Positions 34,015 through 41,011 of a DNA stretch of 64,000 nucleotides are shown in pieces (the first letter of the stretch is position 1; each line of letters begins with the position of its first letter). The stretch lies in contig JAEFAE010000006.1 of the NCBI GenBank assembly GCA_016291135.1, positions 19,383 to 83,382 on the forward strand, written 5' to 3'. A program made the position numbers and the translations under genes. Under the pieces are notes generated by a model that did not search any database, had not been told where the DNA came from, and was given only the letters and a program-made list of their open reading frames with translations. This DNA comes from Bacteroidales bacterium. Lineage in GTDB: Bacteria > Bacteroidota > Bacteroidia > Bacteroidales > F082.

Positions 34015-34659
34015 ATGCTTCAAATCAACGCTTTTGTCTTCAACCCCTTTGGCGAAAACACCTATCTTGTCCATGATGAAACCGGAGCGTGCGTCATCAT
34101 CGATCCGGGATGCGCTTCGGAGGGAGAAGAAGGGCAGTTGTTCGGCTTCATCGACCGGTATGGGCTGAAACCCCTGATGGTCGTCAACACCCACGGACAC
34201 GTGGACCATGTGGTGGGCAACAACGCGGTGAAACGGCGCTATGGCATCCCAGTGGCGGCCCATCCAGACACACATGCCGATATTGTCCAAGCCAAGCGCC
34301 AGGCGGTGTGGCTGGGTTTCCAGCCCGTCGGCGACATCGACCTTCCCGAGGTGGCCTTGGGCGACGATGAGGAAATCCATGTCGGCAAGGGCGTGCTGCA
34401 GGTGATTTGCACTCCGGGCCATGCCAAGGGGAGTATCAGCCTCTATGCCCCCGTCGAAGGCTGGGTCCTCACGGGTGATGCCCTCTTTTGCCGCAGCATC
34501 GGCCGCACCGACCTCCCCGGAGGCGACTACGACACGCTCCGCGAATCCATTCGGACCCGGCTGTTCACCTTGCCCGACGATACTGAGGTCTTTTCCGGCC
34601 ACGGCGAATCAACCACCATCGGTGAGGAAAAGGACTTCAATCCCTACGTGGCGTTGTAA
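34015..34659 (+). CDS. MBL-fold metallohydrolase, glyoxalase II-like
   Basis: A 214-residue cytoplasmic metallo-beta-lactamase-fold enzyme. THGHVDHVVG (about residues 59-68) is the HxHxDH metal motif. GHAKGSISLY supplies the next His, LTGDALFCRSIGRTDL the bridging Asp, and FSGHGESTTIG the last His. The compact size without the C-terminal helical domain of true glyoxalase II is typical of the widespread YcbL-like group acting on thioesters of unknown identity. Monocistronic behind its own -7 box. Substrate not deducible. Confidence 0.85.
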   Translation: MLQINAFVFNPFGENTYLVHDETGACVIIDPGCASEGEEGQLFGFIDRYGLKPLMVVNTHGHVDHVVGNNAVKRRYGIPVAAHPDTHADIVQAKRQAVWLGFQPVGDIDLPEVALGDDEEIHVGKGVLQVICTPGHAKGSISLYAPVEGWVLTGDALFCRSIGRTDLPGGDYDTLRESIRTRLFTLPDDTEVFSGHGESTTIGEEKDFNPYVAL

Positions 34660-34707
34660 AACCTTTCAGACGGCGCTTTTTTTGTTGATTCATTCAAAAT
34701 AAAAACT

Positions 34708-34715
34708 TACTTTTG
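34708..34715 (+). promoter_or_regulatory. promoter of ornithine aminotransferase gene
   Basis: TACTTTTG -7 box with TTTG at 34681-34684, 23 bases upstream, an allowed -33/-7 spacing in Bacteroidetes. The leader to the ATG is about 50 bases and AT-rich. Confidence 0.6.
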
Positions 34716-34768
34716 CGCCGCAAATAAGCATTGAATCTTCAAATCTTTAAATCCTTAAATATCGAATC

Positions 34769-36001
34769 ATGATCGAAAAAATCACGTCATCACAGCAGGC
34801 TATGGACCTCGAAGAGAAATACGGTGCCCATAACTATCACCCGCTGCCGGTCGTCCTCGCCAAGGGCAAGGGCGCCAAGGTTTGGGATGTCGAAGGCAAG
34901 GAATACTTCGACTTCTTGTCCGCTTACTCCGCAGTGAACCAAGGTCACTGCCACCCGGCCATCATCAAGGCCATGACCGATCAAGCCAATCGCCTCACCC
35001 TCAGCTCACGTGCCTTCTTCAACGATGCACTGGGCGTTTGGGAGAAGTATGTCACCGAGTACTTCGGCTACGACAAGGTGTTGCCGATGAACTCCGGTGC
35101 CGAAGCCGACGAGACGGGCCTGAAGCTCGCCCGCCGCTGGGGTGTGGTCAAGAAAGGCATCCCGAACGACAAGGTGAAGATCGTCTGCTGCGAAGGCAAC
35201 TTCCACGGCCGTACCATCACCATCATCACCATGAGCAACGACCCCGAGTCGTATGCCAACTATGGCCCGATGACGCCTGGTTTCATCCGTATCCCCTATA
35301 ACGATCCGGCAGCCCTCGAGAAGGTTCTCGACGAACAGGGTGACGAGATCGCCGGTTTCCTCTTGGAGCCCATCCAAGGCGAGGCGGGTGTGTATGTCCC
35401 CGATGACGGCTATCTGAAGAAGTGCTATGACATCTGCAAGAAACATAACGTGCTGTTCATGGCCGACGAGGTGCAGTGCGGTATCGCCCGTACGGGTAAG
35501 ATGCTGGCTTGCGACCACGAGGGCGTCCGTCCCGACATCCTCATCCTGGGCAAGGCCCTCGGTGGTGGCGTGGTTCCGGTTTCGGCAGTCCTCGCCGACG
35601 ACGACATCATGCTGAACATCAAGCCCGGTGAGCACGGCTCTACCTTCGGTGGCAACCCCATCGCCGCCCGCGTGTCCATCGCCGCCCTCCAGGTCATCAA
35701 AGACGAGCACCTGATGGAGAATGCCGACCGTCTTGGCAAGATCTTCCGCGAAGAGATCGGCAAGATCAAGAGCCCGATGATCGAGAAGGTGCGTGGCAAA
35801 GGCTTGCTCAACGCCGTGATCATCAAGCCCAAAGATGGCAAAGAGGCTTGGGATGTGTGCTTGAAGATGCGTGACCTCGGCCTGCTGGCCAAGCCCACCC
35901 ACCAGCACATCATCCGCTTCGCTCCGCCCTTGGTCATCACCGAGGCCGAACTCCGCGAAGCCATCGAGATCATCAAGAAGGCCATCGCCTCATTTGAATG
36001 A
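34769..36001 (+). CDS. rocD: ornithine-oxo-acid aminotransferase
   Basis: A 410-residue class III PLP aminotransferase. The N-terminus [19 protein letters not shown] is characteristic of ornithine aminotransferases. [36 protein letters not shown] (PLP-binding Asp) and [13 protein letters not shown] (Schiff-base Lys, about residue 261) are all present. It converts ornithine and 2-oxoglutarate to glutamate semialdehyde and glutamate, linking arginine catabolism to proline and glutamate. Single gene, ending in a clear terminator that overlaps the next promoter. Confidence 0.92.
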   Translation: MIEKITSSQQAMDLEEKYGAHNYHPLPVVLAKGKGAKVWDVEGKEYFDFLSAYSAVNQGHCHPAIIKAMTDQANRLTLSSRAFFNDALGVWEKYVTEYFGYDKVLPMNSGAEADETGLKLARRWGVVKKGIPNDKVKIVCCEGNFHGRTITIITMSNDPESYANYGPMTPGFIRIPYNDPAALEKVLDEQGDEIAGFLLEPIQGEAGVYVPDDGYLKKCYDICKKHNVLFMADEVQCGIARTGKMLACDHEGVRPDILILGKALGGGVVPVSAVLADDDIMLNIKPGEHGSTFGGNPIAARVSIAALQVIKDEHLMENADRLGKIFREEIGKIKSPMIEKVRGKGLLNAVIIKPKDGKEAWDVCLKMRDLGLLAKPTHQHIIRFAPPLVITEAELREAIEIIKKAIASFE

Positions 36002-36018
36002 TCAAGCGATAATGAATG

Positions 36019-36049
36019 AAAAAGCCCGCCAAACCGACGGGCTTTTTTT
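36019..36049 (+). terminator. Rho-independent terminator after rocD
   Basis: AAAAAGCCCG and CGGGCTTTTT form a 10-bp stem with a 9-base loop and a run of seven Ts. The next promoter's -7 box begins two bases later. Confidence 0.85.
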
Positions 36050-36050
36050 G

Positions 36051-36058
36051 TATCTTTG
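36051..36058 (+). promoter_or_regulatory. -7 box giving a possibly leaderless HAD phosphatase mRNA
   Basis: TATCTTTG followed after five bases by the ATG at 36064, so transcription would begin at or next to the start codon. Confidence 0.55.
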
Positions 36059-36063
36059 CCGAC

Positions 36064-36705
36064 ATGAAAAAACTGGTTATTTTCGACTTGGACGGCACCC
36101 TGCTCGACACCATCGAGGATTTGGGTAATGCGGTCAATGATCTCCTGGAAAGACATGGGATGCCCCCTTACACAGTGGAACAATACCGCAAGATGGTGGG
36201 CCACGGCATCCGCAACCTAATCCGTAAAGCCTTCTCTCCGAGGGAGTTGGAGGATGCCTGTTTGGAGACGTACGTGGCGGAGTTCAAGACGTATTACCTG
36301 GCCCATATCGACGAACATACCCGTCCGTTCCCTGGTATCGTGGAACTGCTTAACGACTTGTATGCCAGAGGTGTTCAGTTGGCGGTCGTTTCCAACAAGG
36401 TGCAAGAAGGAACAGAGAAGCTCATTCGTGAGTTCTTTCCGGACATCGCTTTTGTCGCCATCTTTGGCAACCGGGTGGGCTATCCCATGAAACCGGCACC
36501 TGAGATCGTTGCCTCGGTGCTGGCCAAGGCCGGCTGTGCGCCTTCCGATGCCGTCATGGTGGGCGACTCCAACACCGACATGTTGACCGCCGCCAACGGA
36601 GGCATCGACGGCATCGCCGTCAGCTGGGGCAACCGCACCCGTGAACAGCTGGCAGGGAACCGGATCGTTGACACCGTGGAGGAACTGCGAGACGCTCTTT
36701 TGTGA
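36064..36705 (+). CDS. HAD-family phosphatase, phosphoglycolate phosphatase-like
   Basis: The track start (36016) lies in the terminator. The ATG at 36064 begins MKKLVIFDLDGTLLDTIED, HAD motif I right at the N-terminus, for 213 residues. Motif II is in LAVVSNK, the Lys motif follows in the P-x-x-E-I-V-A-S region (MKPAPEIV), and motif III is MVGDSNTDMLTA. A helical cap (about residues 17-80) makes it a subfamily I enzyme like Gph. It likely dephosphorylates 2-phosphoglycolate or a similar sugar phosphate; HAD enzymes are promiscuous, so the symbol gph is withheld. Confidence 0.85.
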   Translation: MKKLVIFDLDGTLLDTIEDLGNAVNDLLERHGMPPYTVEQYRKMVGHGIRNLIRKAFSPRELEDACLETYVAEFKTYYLAHIDEHTRPFPGIVELLNDLYARGVQLAVVSNKVQEGTEKLIREFFPDIAFVAIFGNRVGYPMKPAPEIVASVLAKAGCAPSDAVMVGDSNTDMLTAANGGIDGIAVSWGNRTREQLAGNRIVDTVEELRDALL

Positions 36706-36712
36706 AATTCAT

Positions 36713-36720
36713 TATCTTTG
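36713..36720 (+). promoter_or_regulatory. orphan -7 box before a truncated gene
   Basis: TATCTTTG immediately after the HAD gene, pointing rightward, with only a 22-codon remnant downstream. Confidence 0.45.
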
Positions 36721-36746
36721 CAAAAAGATCGGTCTTGAAGTCGGCT

Positions 36747-36815
36747 ATGGCAATGTGGGTTTCGGCTATGTTTTTTGTTGCAGGCATACGAAATCTAAAA
36801 TCCAACCCTCGTTAG
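36747..36815 (+). pseudogene. truncated 5' remnant of a membrane or exported protein gene
   Basis: After an orphan promoter, an ATG opens MAMWVSAMFFVAGIRNLKSN, which looks like the beginning of a hydrophobic signal or membrane segment. It stops after 22 codons, six bases from the convergent hepT stop. Base composition switches to AT-rich at this point. Best read as a gene whose remainder was lost when the toxin-antitoxin module entered. A real 22-residue peptide is the alternative. Confidence 0.35.
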
Positions 36816-36821
36816 GCTGCA

Positions 36822-37175
36822 TCAAATGTTCTTCATTTCAGCAATATACCGTCTTACATGCTCCAATAAAGGCCCGAGGTCTTTGGTATAAGTTTCCCAA
36901 ATGAACAGTGGACTTGCAATATAATACCCATGGACTAGCACATTACGCATGTCTATGATGTTGCGCCACGGTACTTCTGAGTGTTTTTCTCGGAATTCCT
37001 TAGTTAGCATATTGGCGGCCTCACCGATAATCATAATATTGTACACCACTGCGTGAAAACACATCACATCATCTTTCATGTCCTCAAAAGCCTTGCCTTC
37101 AAGAAAAACCATCACATGATTTATGCTTTCTTCAATGTGAAACAGACGATCAATGTCCTTAGTTTGTTCTCTCAT
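36822..37175 (-). CDS. hepT: HepT-family toxin of a MntA-HepT pair
   Basis: A 117-residue all-helical HEPN protein (DUF86). The catalytic RNase motif R-x4-6-H appears as MRNVLVHGYY near residue 80, including the Tyr that is AMPylated by the antitoxin in studied pairs. An acidic helix with VVYNIMIIGEAAN precedes it. HEPN toxins cleave RNA when unmodified. The start overlaps the end of the mntA gene by 17 bases, so the two are co-translated in the order antitoxin-toxin. AT-rich relative to neighbours, consistent with recent gain. Confidence 0.85.
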   Translation of the reverse strand: MREQTKDIDRLFHIEESINHVMVFLEGKAFEDMKDDVMCFHAVVYNIMIIGEAANMLTKEFREKHSEVPWRNIIDMRNVLVHGYYIASPLFIWETYTKDLGPLLEHVRRYIAEMKNI

Positions 37176-37458
37176 ACACTAGTTTTTTATCACGGTTAGC
37201 GGACTCCACGGCAAAGGGTTTTAGCGTGCCTTCTTCCACGAGGTCAACATTACGGCCTAGACGCTCCTGCAAATCCCTCCAAATTTGGGCGTAAGTGAAT
37301 AATCCAATAGGGTTGCTGTGGTCAAACTCAACTAGAATATCCACATCACTATCGGGGGTGGCTTCGCCACGAGCAAACGACCCGAACAACCAAGCCTTTA
37401 AAACTGGCTGGGTCTTAAAATACTCGGCAATAGTGCTTATTAGGATCTGTTCGCTCAT
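37159..37458 (-). CDS. mntA: MntA-family nucleotidyltransferase antitoxin
   Basis: A 99-residue minimal nucleotidyltransferase. LFGSFARGEATPDSDVDILVEF (about residues 25-46) is the GS(x)10DxD signature that binds nucleotide and metal. MntA antitoxins neutralise HepT by attaching AMP groups to its active-site tyrosine. The full motif is present, so it should be active. A -7 box lies 25 bases upstream. Such pairs stabilise mobile DNA and have been linked to phage defence. Confidence 0.85.
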   Translation of the reverse strand: MSEQILISTIAEYFKTQPVLKAWLFGSFARGEATPDSDVDILVEFDHSNPIGLFTYAQIWRDLQERLGRNVDLVEEGTLKPFAVESANRDKKLVYERTN

Positions 37459-37482
37459 GGTTGATTATGGTTTTGTTTTCCG

Positions 37483-37490
37483 CAAAGATA
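37483..37490 (-). promoter_or_regulatory. -7 box for mntA-hepT
   Basis: Minus-strand TATCTTTG, 25 bases upstream of the mntA start. Confidence 0.55.
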
Positions 37491-37532
37491 AATAAAAAAA
37501 CTAATATTAACCTGAAACCAAGAAAAACTATC

Positions 37533-38492
37533 TTATAATCCCGCCACCAATTCCTCAATACTCCCTCTCGCCTCTGTAATCCCCAGCTTCTTCCGAATCC
37601 CTGTCCGGCATTTCCCTACCATAGCAGAGGAGACCTTTAATATATCTGCCACTTCTTTTACGCTGAATGGCATCATGGAGAGAATACAAACTTTAAACTC
37701 GCTCTCTGTCAATGAAGGTTGATGGTCACGCAGACGTTGCGTCACCTCGGGATACACTTGATGATAGGCGTTGAAGATGGCTTCGTATGCGGTGCTGGCA
37801 TCCTTGCCGCAAACGCTGGATTTCACCTTGTTGAAGGTGTCTTGGTCGATGTCTTTTTTCTCCCCGATCGAGAAGACCTTGTAAATCATCATCGCCCGCT
37901 GGAAGAGGTTGTCGCGGTTGGTCTCGGCCAAGGACTCTGATTCTTTCTGCAACTGGGCGATGCTCAGATTCATCTCGGCGATGGTGGCCCTTTTCTCGGA
38001 AGAACGATACAATAGAAACAGCACCAGCGCAACGGCTCCCACCAAACCCAAAAGAACGATATTGAGGATTCTCCTGCGACGCAAGAACACGCTGATCATG
38101 TTTTCAGTCTGGTCCAAGTTGCCATGTAAAGCAGCAATGGTCGTCTGTACCTTTTCCATCAGCCTGAGGTCCTCGCTCTCCCTGGCGGTGACAATGGCTT
38201 CGTCCAAGGCTTTCATGGCGGAATCATAATCGTTCTGCTGCCAGTATACACAGCCGCTGTATAACGCCGCCAAGGTTTTCATCTCCGCGTCATCGGAGAG
38301 GTTGAAATAGCGTCGTGCCTGGAAGATGGAGGTGTCTTGAGAGATGTCCTCGCCGCGGTCGTATTTGCTTTCGATCTCCCGTACGAGCCGCTCCATGGCG
38401 TCCATGTCAGACTTCACGTTACAGGCCGCCAACAACGCAATGAGCGCGAAGGCAATAAAGCATCTTGATCGGTAAAGGAATCCAAGCATCAT
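37533..38492 (-). CDS. membrane-anchored TPR protein with C-terminal LuxR-like helix-turn-helix
   Basis: A 319-residue protein. The N-terminal signal has a lipobox-like LLAAC, and residues about 60-115 form TPR-like helices (ALYSGCVYWQQNDYDSAMKALDEA). One membrane helix (about 137-157) is followed by a coiled coil and a C-terminal DNA-binding domain: LTESEFKVCILSMMPFSVKEVADILKVSSAMVGKCRTGIRKKL, a LuxR/sigma-70 region 4-like HTH. The topology puts sensing repeats outside and the HTH in the cytoplasm. This is a known Bacteroidetes regulator layout. Next to and upstream of a TonB-dependent receptor gene on the same strand, which is a candidate target. Confidence 0.7.
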   Translation of the reverse strand: MMLGFLYRSRCFIAFALIALLAACNVKSDMDAMERLVREIESKYDRGEDISQDTSIFQARRYFNLSDDAEMKTLAALYSGCVYWQQNDYDSAMKALDEAIVTARESEDLRLMEKVQTTIAALHGNLDQTENMISVFLRRRRILNIVLLGLVGAVALVLFLLYRSSEKRATIAEMNLSIAQLQKESESLAETNRDNLFQRAMMIYKVFSIGEKKDIDQDTFNKVKSSVCGKDASTAYEAIFNAYHQVYPEVTQRLRDHQPSLTESEFKVCILSMMPFSVKEVADILKVSSAMVGKCRTGIRKKLGITEARGSIEELVAGL

Positions 38493-38507
38493 TATTAATA
38501 ATCAACG

Positions 38508-38515
38508 CAAAAATA
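38508..38515 (-). promoter_or_regulatory. -7 box for TPR-HTH regulator
   Basis: Minus-strand TATTTTTG, 16 bases upstream of the start. Confidence 0.5.
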
Positions 38516-38552
38516 GTCGTTTTATTTTTGATAGACAATGATTAGTCAAGTT

Positions 38553-38587
38553 GGATTGCCGCGTCCCTTCGCGAAGCGTATCATTGA
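38553..38587. repeat. partial copy of a dispersed GGATTGC...TCATTG-type repeat
   Basis: GGATTGCCGCGTC, the inner palindrome TTCGCGAA and a TCATTGAC end resemble the dispersed repeat also seen inside the dus gene. Its end overlaps the receptor gene's stop codon. Confidence 0.4.
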
Positions 38588-40845
38588 CCGCCTTTTTCTC
38601 CGGCGGTTTGCGCTTCGTTTTCTAGTTCGACATTGCCGAAACGTAAGGTGAATCCCGCGCAGAGGTAGGTGCTGTTGCTCCGGCTGGAATAGCTGCCGCT
38701 CGAGATCGGGTTGGTGTAGGTGTTGCTGTAACGCATCAGGCCAAAGAGGTCGTAGCCGTTGACAAACACCGACAGCTTGTGGTTGAAGAAATCGGTACGC
38801 ATTCCACAATCAATGGCGTAGTTGGCCCCGACTTGGTTGAACAAACGCTGCACCGGCGAGGAATAATGGCCCGAGGCATGGACCTCCAGCCGATCCCATA
38901 GCTTGGCCCAAGCGGTCAACTGAAGGCTGTACGACCATAGCGCGTTCTTTTCCCATTGATCCAATACCCCATAATGGGTCTCAAGATAGGAATCATACAC
39001 ATTGGCGTAAAATCGCAGGTTGAACATTCCGCTGGGACGGTACATCATGTTGAACTCGCCACCCGCCATGTAAGAACGTCCTACGTTGACAGGCCTCGAG
39101 AAGAGGACCACCCGTCCATAATGCTCATGAAATCCCGACTCGTTGATACTGGTGATCTCGTTTTTCTTGCTTTTGTAATAGCCCGTCAACCCCACCGACC
39201 CAAAGTCATTCCAGTATTTGGTCCAGCTGGCCTCCAAGTTTTGCGTGTAAACGGGTTCCAGCGATGGATTGCCTGTGAGGTAGGTCTCGGTGTCGTAGAT
39301 GTTGAAAGGACTGAGCTGCTTTGCCGTGGGAGGGTTGACCCTTCTGGAATAACTTAACTTGAAATTGTGCATCGACGGGGTGCGATAGGAAAGGTGCAGC
39401 GAAGGTGTGATGTTGAAATAAGGATACGCTTGAAAATCAGTAATATACGGATAATCAGGCGTATCTGGATAAACGATGCTGGTTCGATAATAGTTCAGGT
39501 TGATGCCAGGCTGCATCGTGAAGTTGCCGAATCGATGCTGCACCATGAGATAACCGCCTAGTTTCTGGTCCCGGGTGCGATAGTGGTAGCTCATGATCGG
39601 ATCGCGCACGTAGGTGTCGCCAATCAAGGTGTCCACGTCGTTCCTCGTGAGGCTTGACTCCCAACTGCCGTTGAGCCCCATGCTGAATGACCCGTTCTTT
39701 GAGTAGGGGAGGTTGTAATCGATATTGGCCGATAAAGGAACATTTGACATGATGTAATCCATACGGAAAGCATCCTCTCGGGGCGAAGGCAGGGTATAGG
39801 TGGTGCGGTCCTCCAAAGGCACGGCATTGCGGTTCCAGTTGCCATTGGCGCGAACAGTCAAATGATGCCCTTCTTCATTGAACTTGTACTGGTAATACAA
39901 GCCGGAGCTGAAAAACAAGTAATTGGTATAGGAGTGGTTGACAAAGACGTATTGATAGGTGCCGGCTTGTTCCATGAACTCCGTCCGTTCCCTTTCGGTG
40001 GTGCCTTCTACCGGGCCAAACGAGTCCCAGCAGTTGAACCACAACGCAAAGGTGTTCTTCTCGTTGGGCGTATAGGTGGCGTTGAGAGAGCCTCCTGGAC
40101 TGTAGGTGAAGTACTTGTCATACCGGATGCTATGGGTCTGGCTTGTCGGGATGAACTGTCCGTTTTCATCTCTGATAAACAGGTTCCTGTCGTTTTCTGT
40201 TTTCGCTTCGCCGTGATAGAAATAGCTGCTGGCGAAGGCGTTCACGGTCCATCGGTCGTTTTTCCAGACGTAGGAGGCCCAGGGCATCACATAAGGTTGC
40301 GATGAGACGTTGGTGCCGAAGCACAGGAACTCATTCCGCTTGATCTTGCCACTCATCACGATGTTGATGATGCCGTCGGCGTCGGTGGCCCATTTGGCTG
40401 AGGGGTTGGTGATGACTTCGATGCGGTCGATGGCGTTGGCAGGCAGGGTCTGGATGTAAGCCTTCAGGTTTTCTTTTGTGAGATGGGAGGACTGGTCGTT
40501 GATCCAGATCTCCACGTTCGAAGCGCCGCGTAGCGTGATGTTGCCTTCCACGTCCACACTTACGCCGGGCGTGTTTTGCAAGGCATCGGAGGCTACGCCT
40601 GATTGTACGGTGGGGTCGTCGGAGACTTGATACAGGGTTTTCTCGCCCTCGACGGAGAAGAGCGGTCGTTCCGCGGTGACGGAAACGCCTTCCAGCAGTA
40701 GGGTGTCAACCGTCATCAGCAGGCTGTCGGTTTTTTGCTGGAGGCTGTCGGGCGCTGACTGTTTGGTTTCAGGGACTTCATTCTGGGCGATCACTCCTGA
40801 CAGGATGCAAAAAGTCATCAGGAAAAACAGGGTTGCTTTTTTCAT
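38581..40845 (-). CDS. TonB-dependent outer-membrane receptor (PF14905-like barrel)
   Basis: A 754-residue protein with a signal peptide ending VIAQ, a short Ser/Thr/Leu-rich linker in place of a carboxypeptidase-like domain, and a plug domain: LLLEGVSVTAERP, DALQNTPGVSVDVEGNITLRG, IEVITNPSAKWATDADGIINIVM. The rest is a large beta-barrel with alternating aromatic strands. The plug pattern with NPSAKYxAxGxAGIINI is that of the 'outer membrane beta-barrel family' common in Bacteroidetes, whose substrates are mostly unknown. No SusD partner lies next to it, arguing against glycan uptake. A 25-bp palindrome lies upstream. Confidence 0.85.
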   Translation of the reverse strand: MKKATLFFLMTFCILSGVIAQNEVPETKQSAPDSLQQKTDSLLMTVDTLLLEGVSVTAERPLFSVEGEKTLYQVSDDPTVQSGVASDALQNTPGVSVDVEGNITLRGASNVEIWINDQSSHLTKENLKAYIQTLPANAIDRIEVITNPSAKWATDADGIINIVMSGKIKRNEFLCFGTNVSSQPYVMPWASYVWKNDRWTVNAFASSYFYHGEAKTENDRNLFIRDENGQFIPTSQTHSIRYDKYFTYSPGGSLNATYTPNEKNTFALWFNCWDSFGPVEGTTERERTEFMEQAGTYQYVFVNHSYTNYLFFSSGLYYQYKFNEEGHHLTVRANGNWNRNAVPLEDRTTYTLPSPREDAFRMDYIMSNVPLSANIDYNLPYSKNGSFSMGLNGSWESSLTRNDVDTLIGDTYVRDPIMSYHYRTRDQKLGGYLMVQHRFGNFTMQPGINLNYYRTSIVYPDTPDYPYITDFQAYPYFNITPSLHLSYRTPSMHNFKLSYSRRVNPPTAKQLSPFNIYDTETYLTGNPSLEPVYTQNLEASWTKYWNDFGSVGLTGYYKSKKNEITSINESGFHEHYGRVVLFSRPVNVGRSYMAGGEFNMMYRPSGMFNLRFYANVYDSYLETHYGVLDQWEKNALWSYSLQLTAWAKLWDRLEVHASGHYSSPVQRLFNQVGANYAIDCGMRTDFFNHKLSVFVNGYDLFGLMRYSNTYTNPISSGSYSSRSNSTYLCAGFTLRFGNVELENEAQTAGEKGGQ

Positions 40846-40873
40846 GGCATGAACGATTGATTTCTCATGCCGG

Positions 40874-40881
40874 CAAAAGTA
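40874..40881 (-). promoter_or_regulatory. -7 box for TonB-dependent receptor
   Basis: Minus-strand TACTTTTG, 29 bases upstream of the start. Between box and ATG a 7-bp inverted repeat (GGCATGA/TCATGCC) could fold over the initiation region. Confidence 0.5.
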
Positions 40882-40947
40882 TAAGGAAAAAACCTTGTTT
40901 TTTCAAGGGGGGTGTCCGAGTAGAGACATTTCCTTGAATAGAAATAG

Positions 40948-40972
40948 TAATATATTGATAATCAATATATTA
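40948..40972. promoter_or_regulatory. 25-bp perfect palindrome upstream of the receptor promoter
   Basis: TAATATATTGAT and ATCAATATATTA flank a single central A. It lies about 67 bases upstream of the receptor's -7 box, a position suited to a dimeric activator or repressor. It could also be a terminator-like structure for neither gene, as no T tract follows. Confidence 0.5.
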
Positions 40973-41011
40973 TAAACACAATGGTAGTGTTGTTTTTGAA
41001 GAATGAAGCGA

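Noticed and set aside
36641-36904. 87-aa plus ORF spanning the HAD gene end and hepT end
   Set aside because: Mixes an out-of-frame HAD segment, an intergenic stretch and antisense hepT; the real remnant is the 22-codon ORF in another frame.
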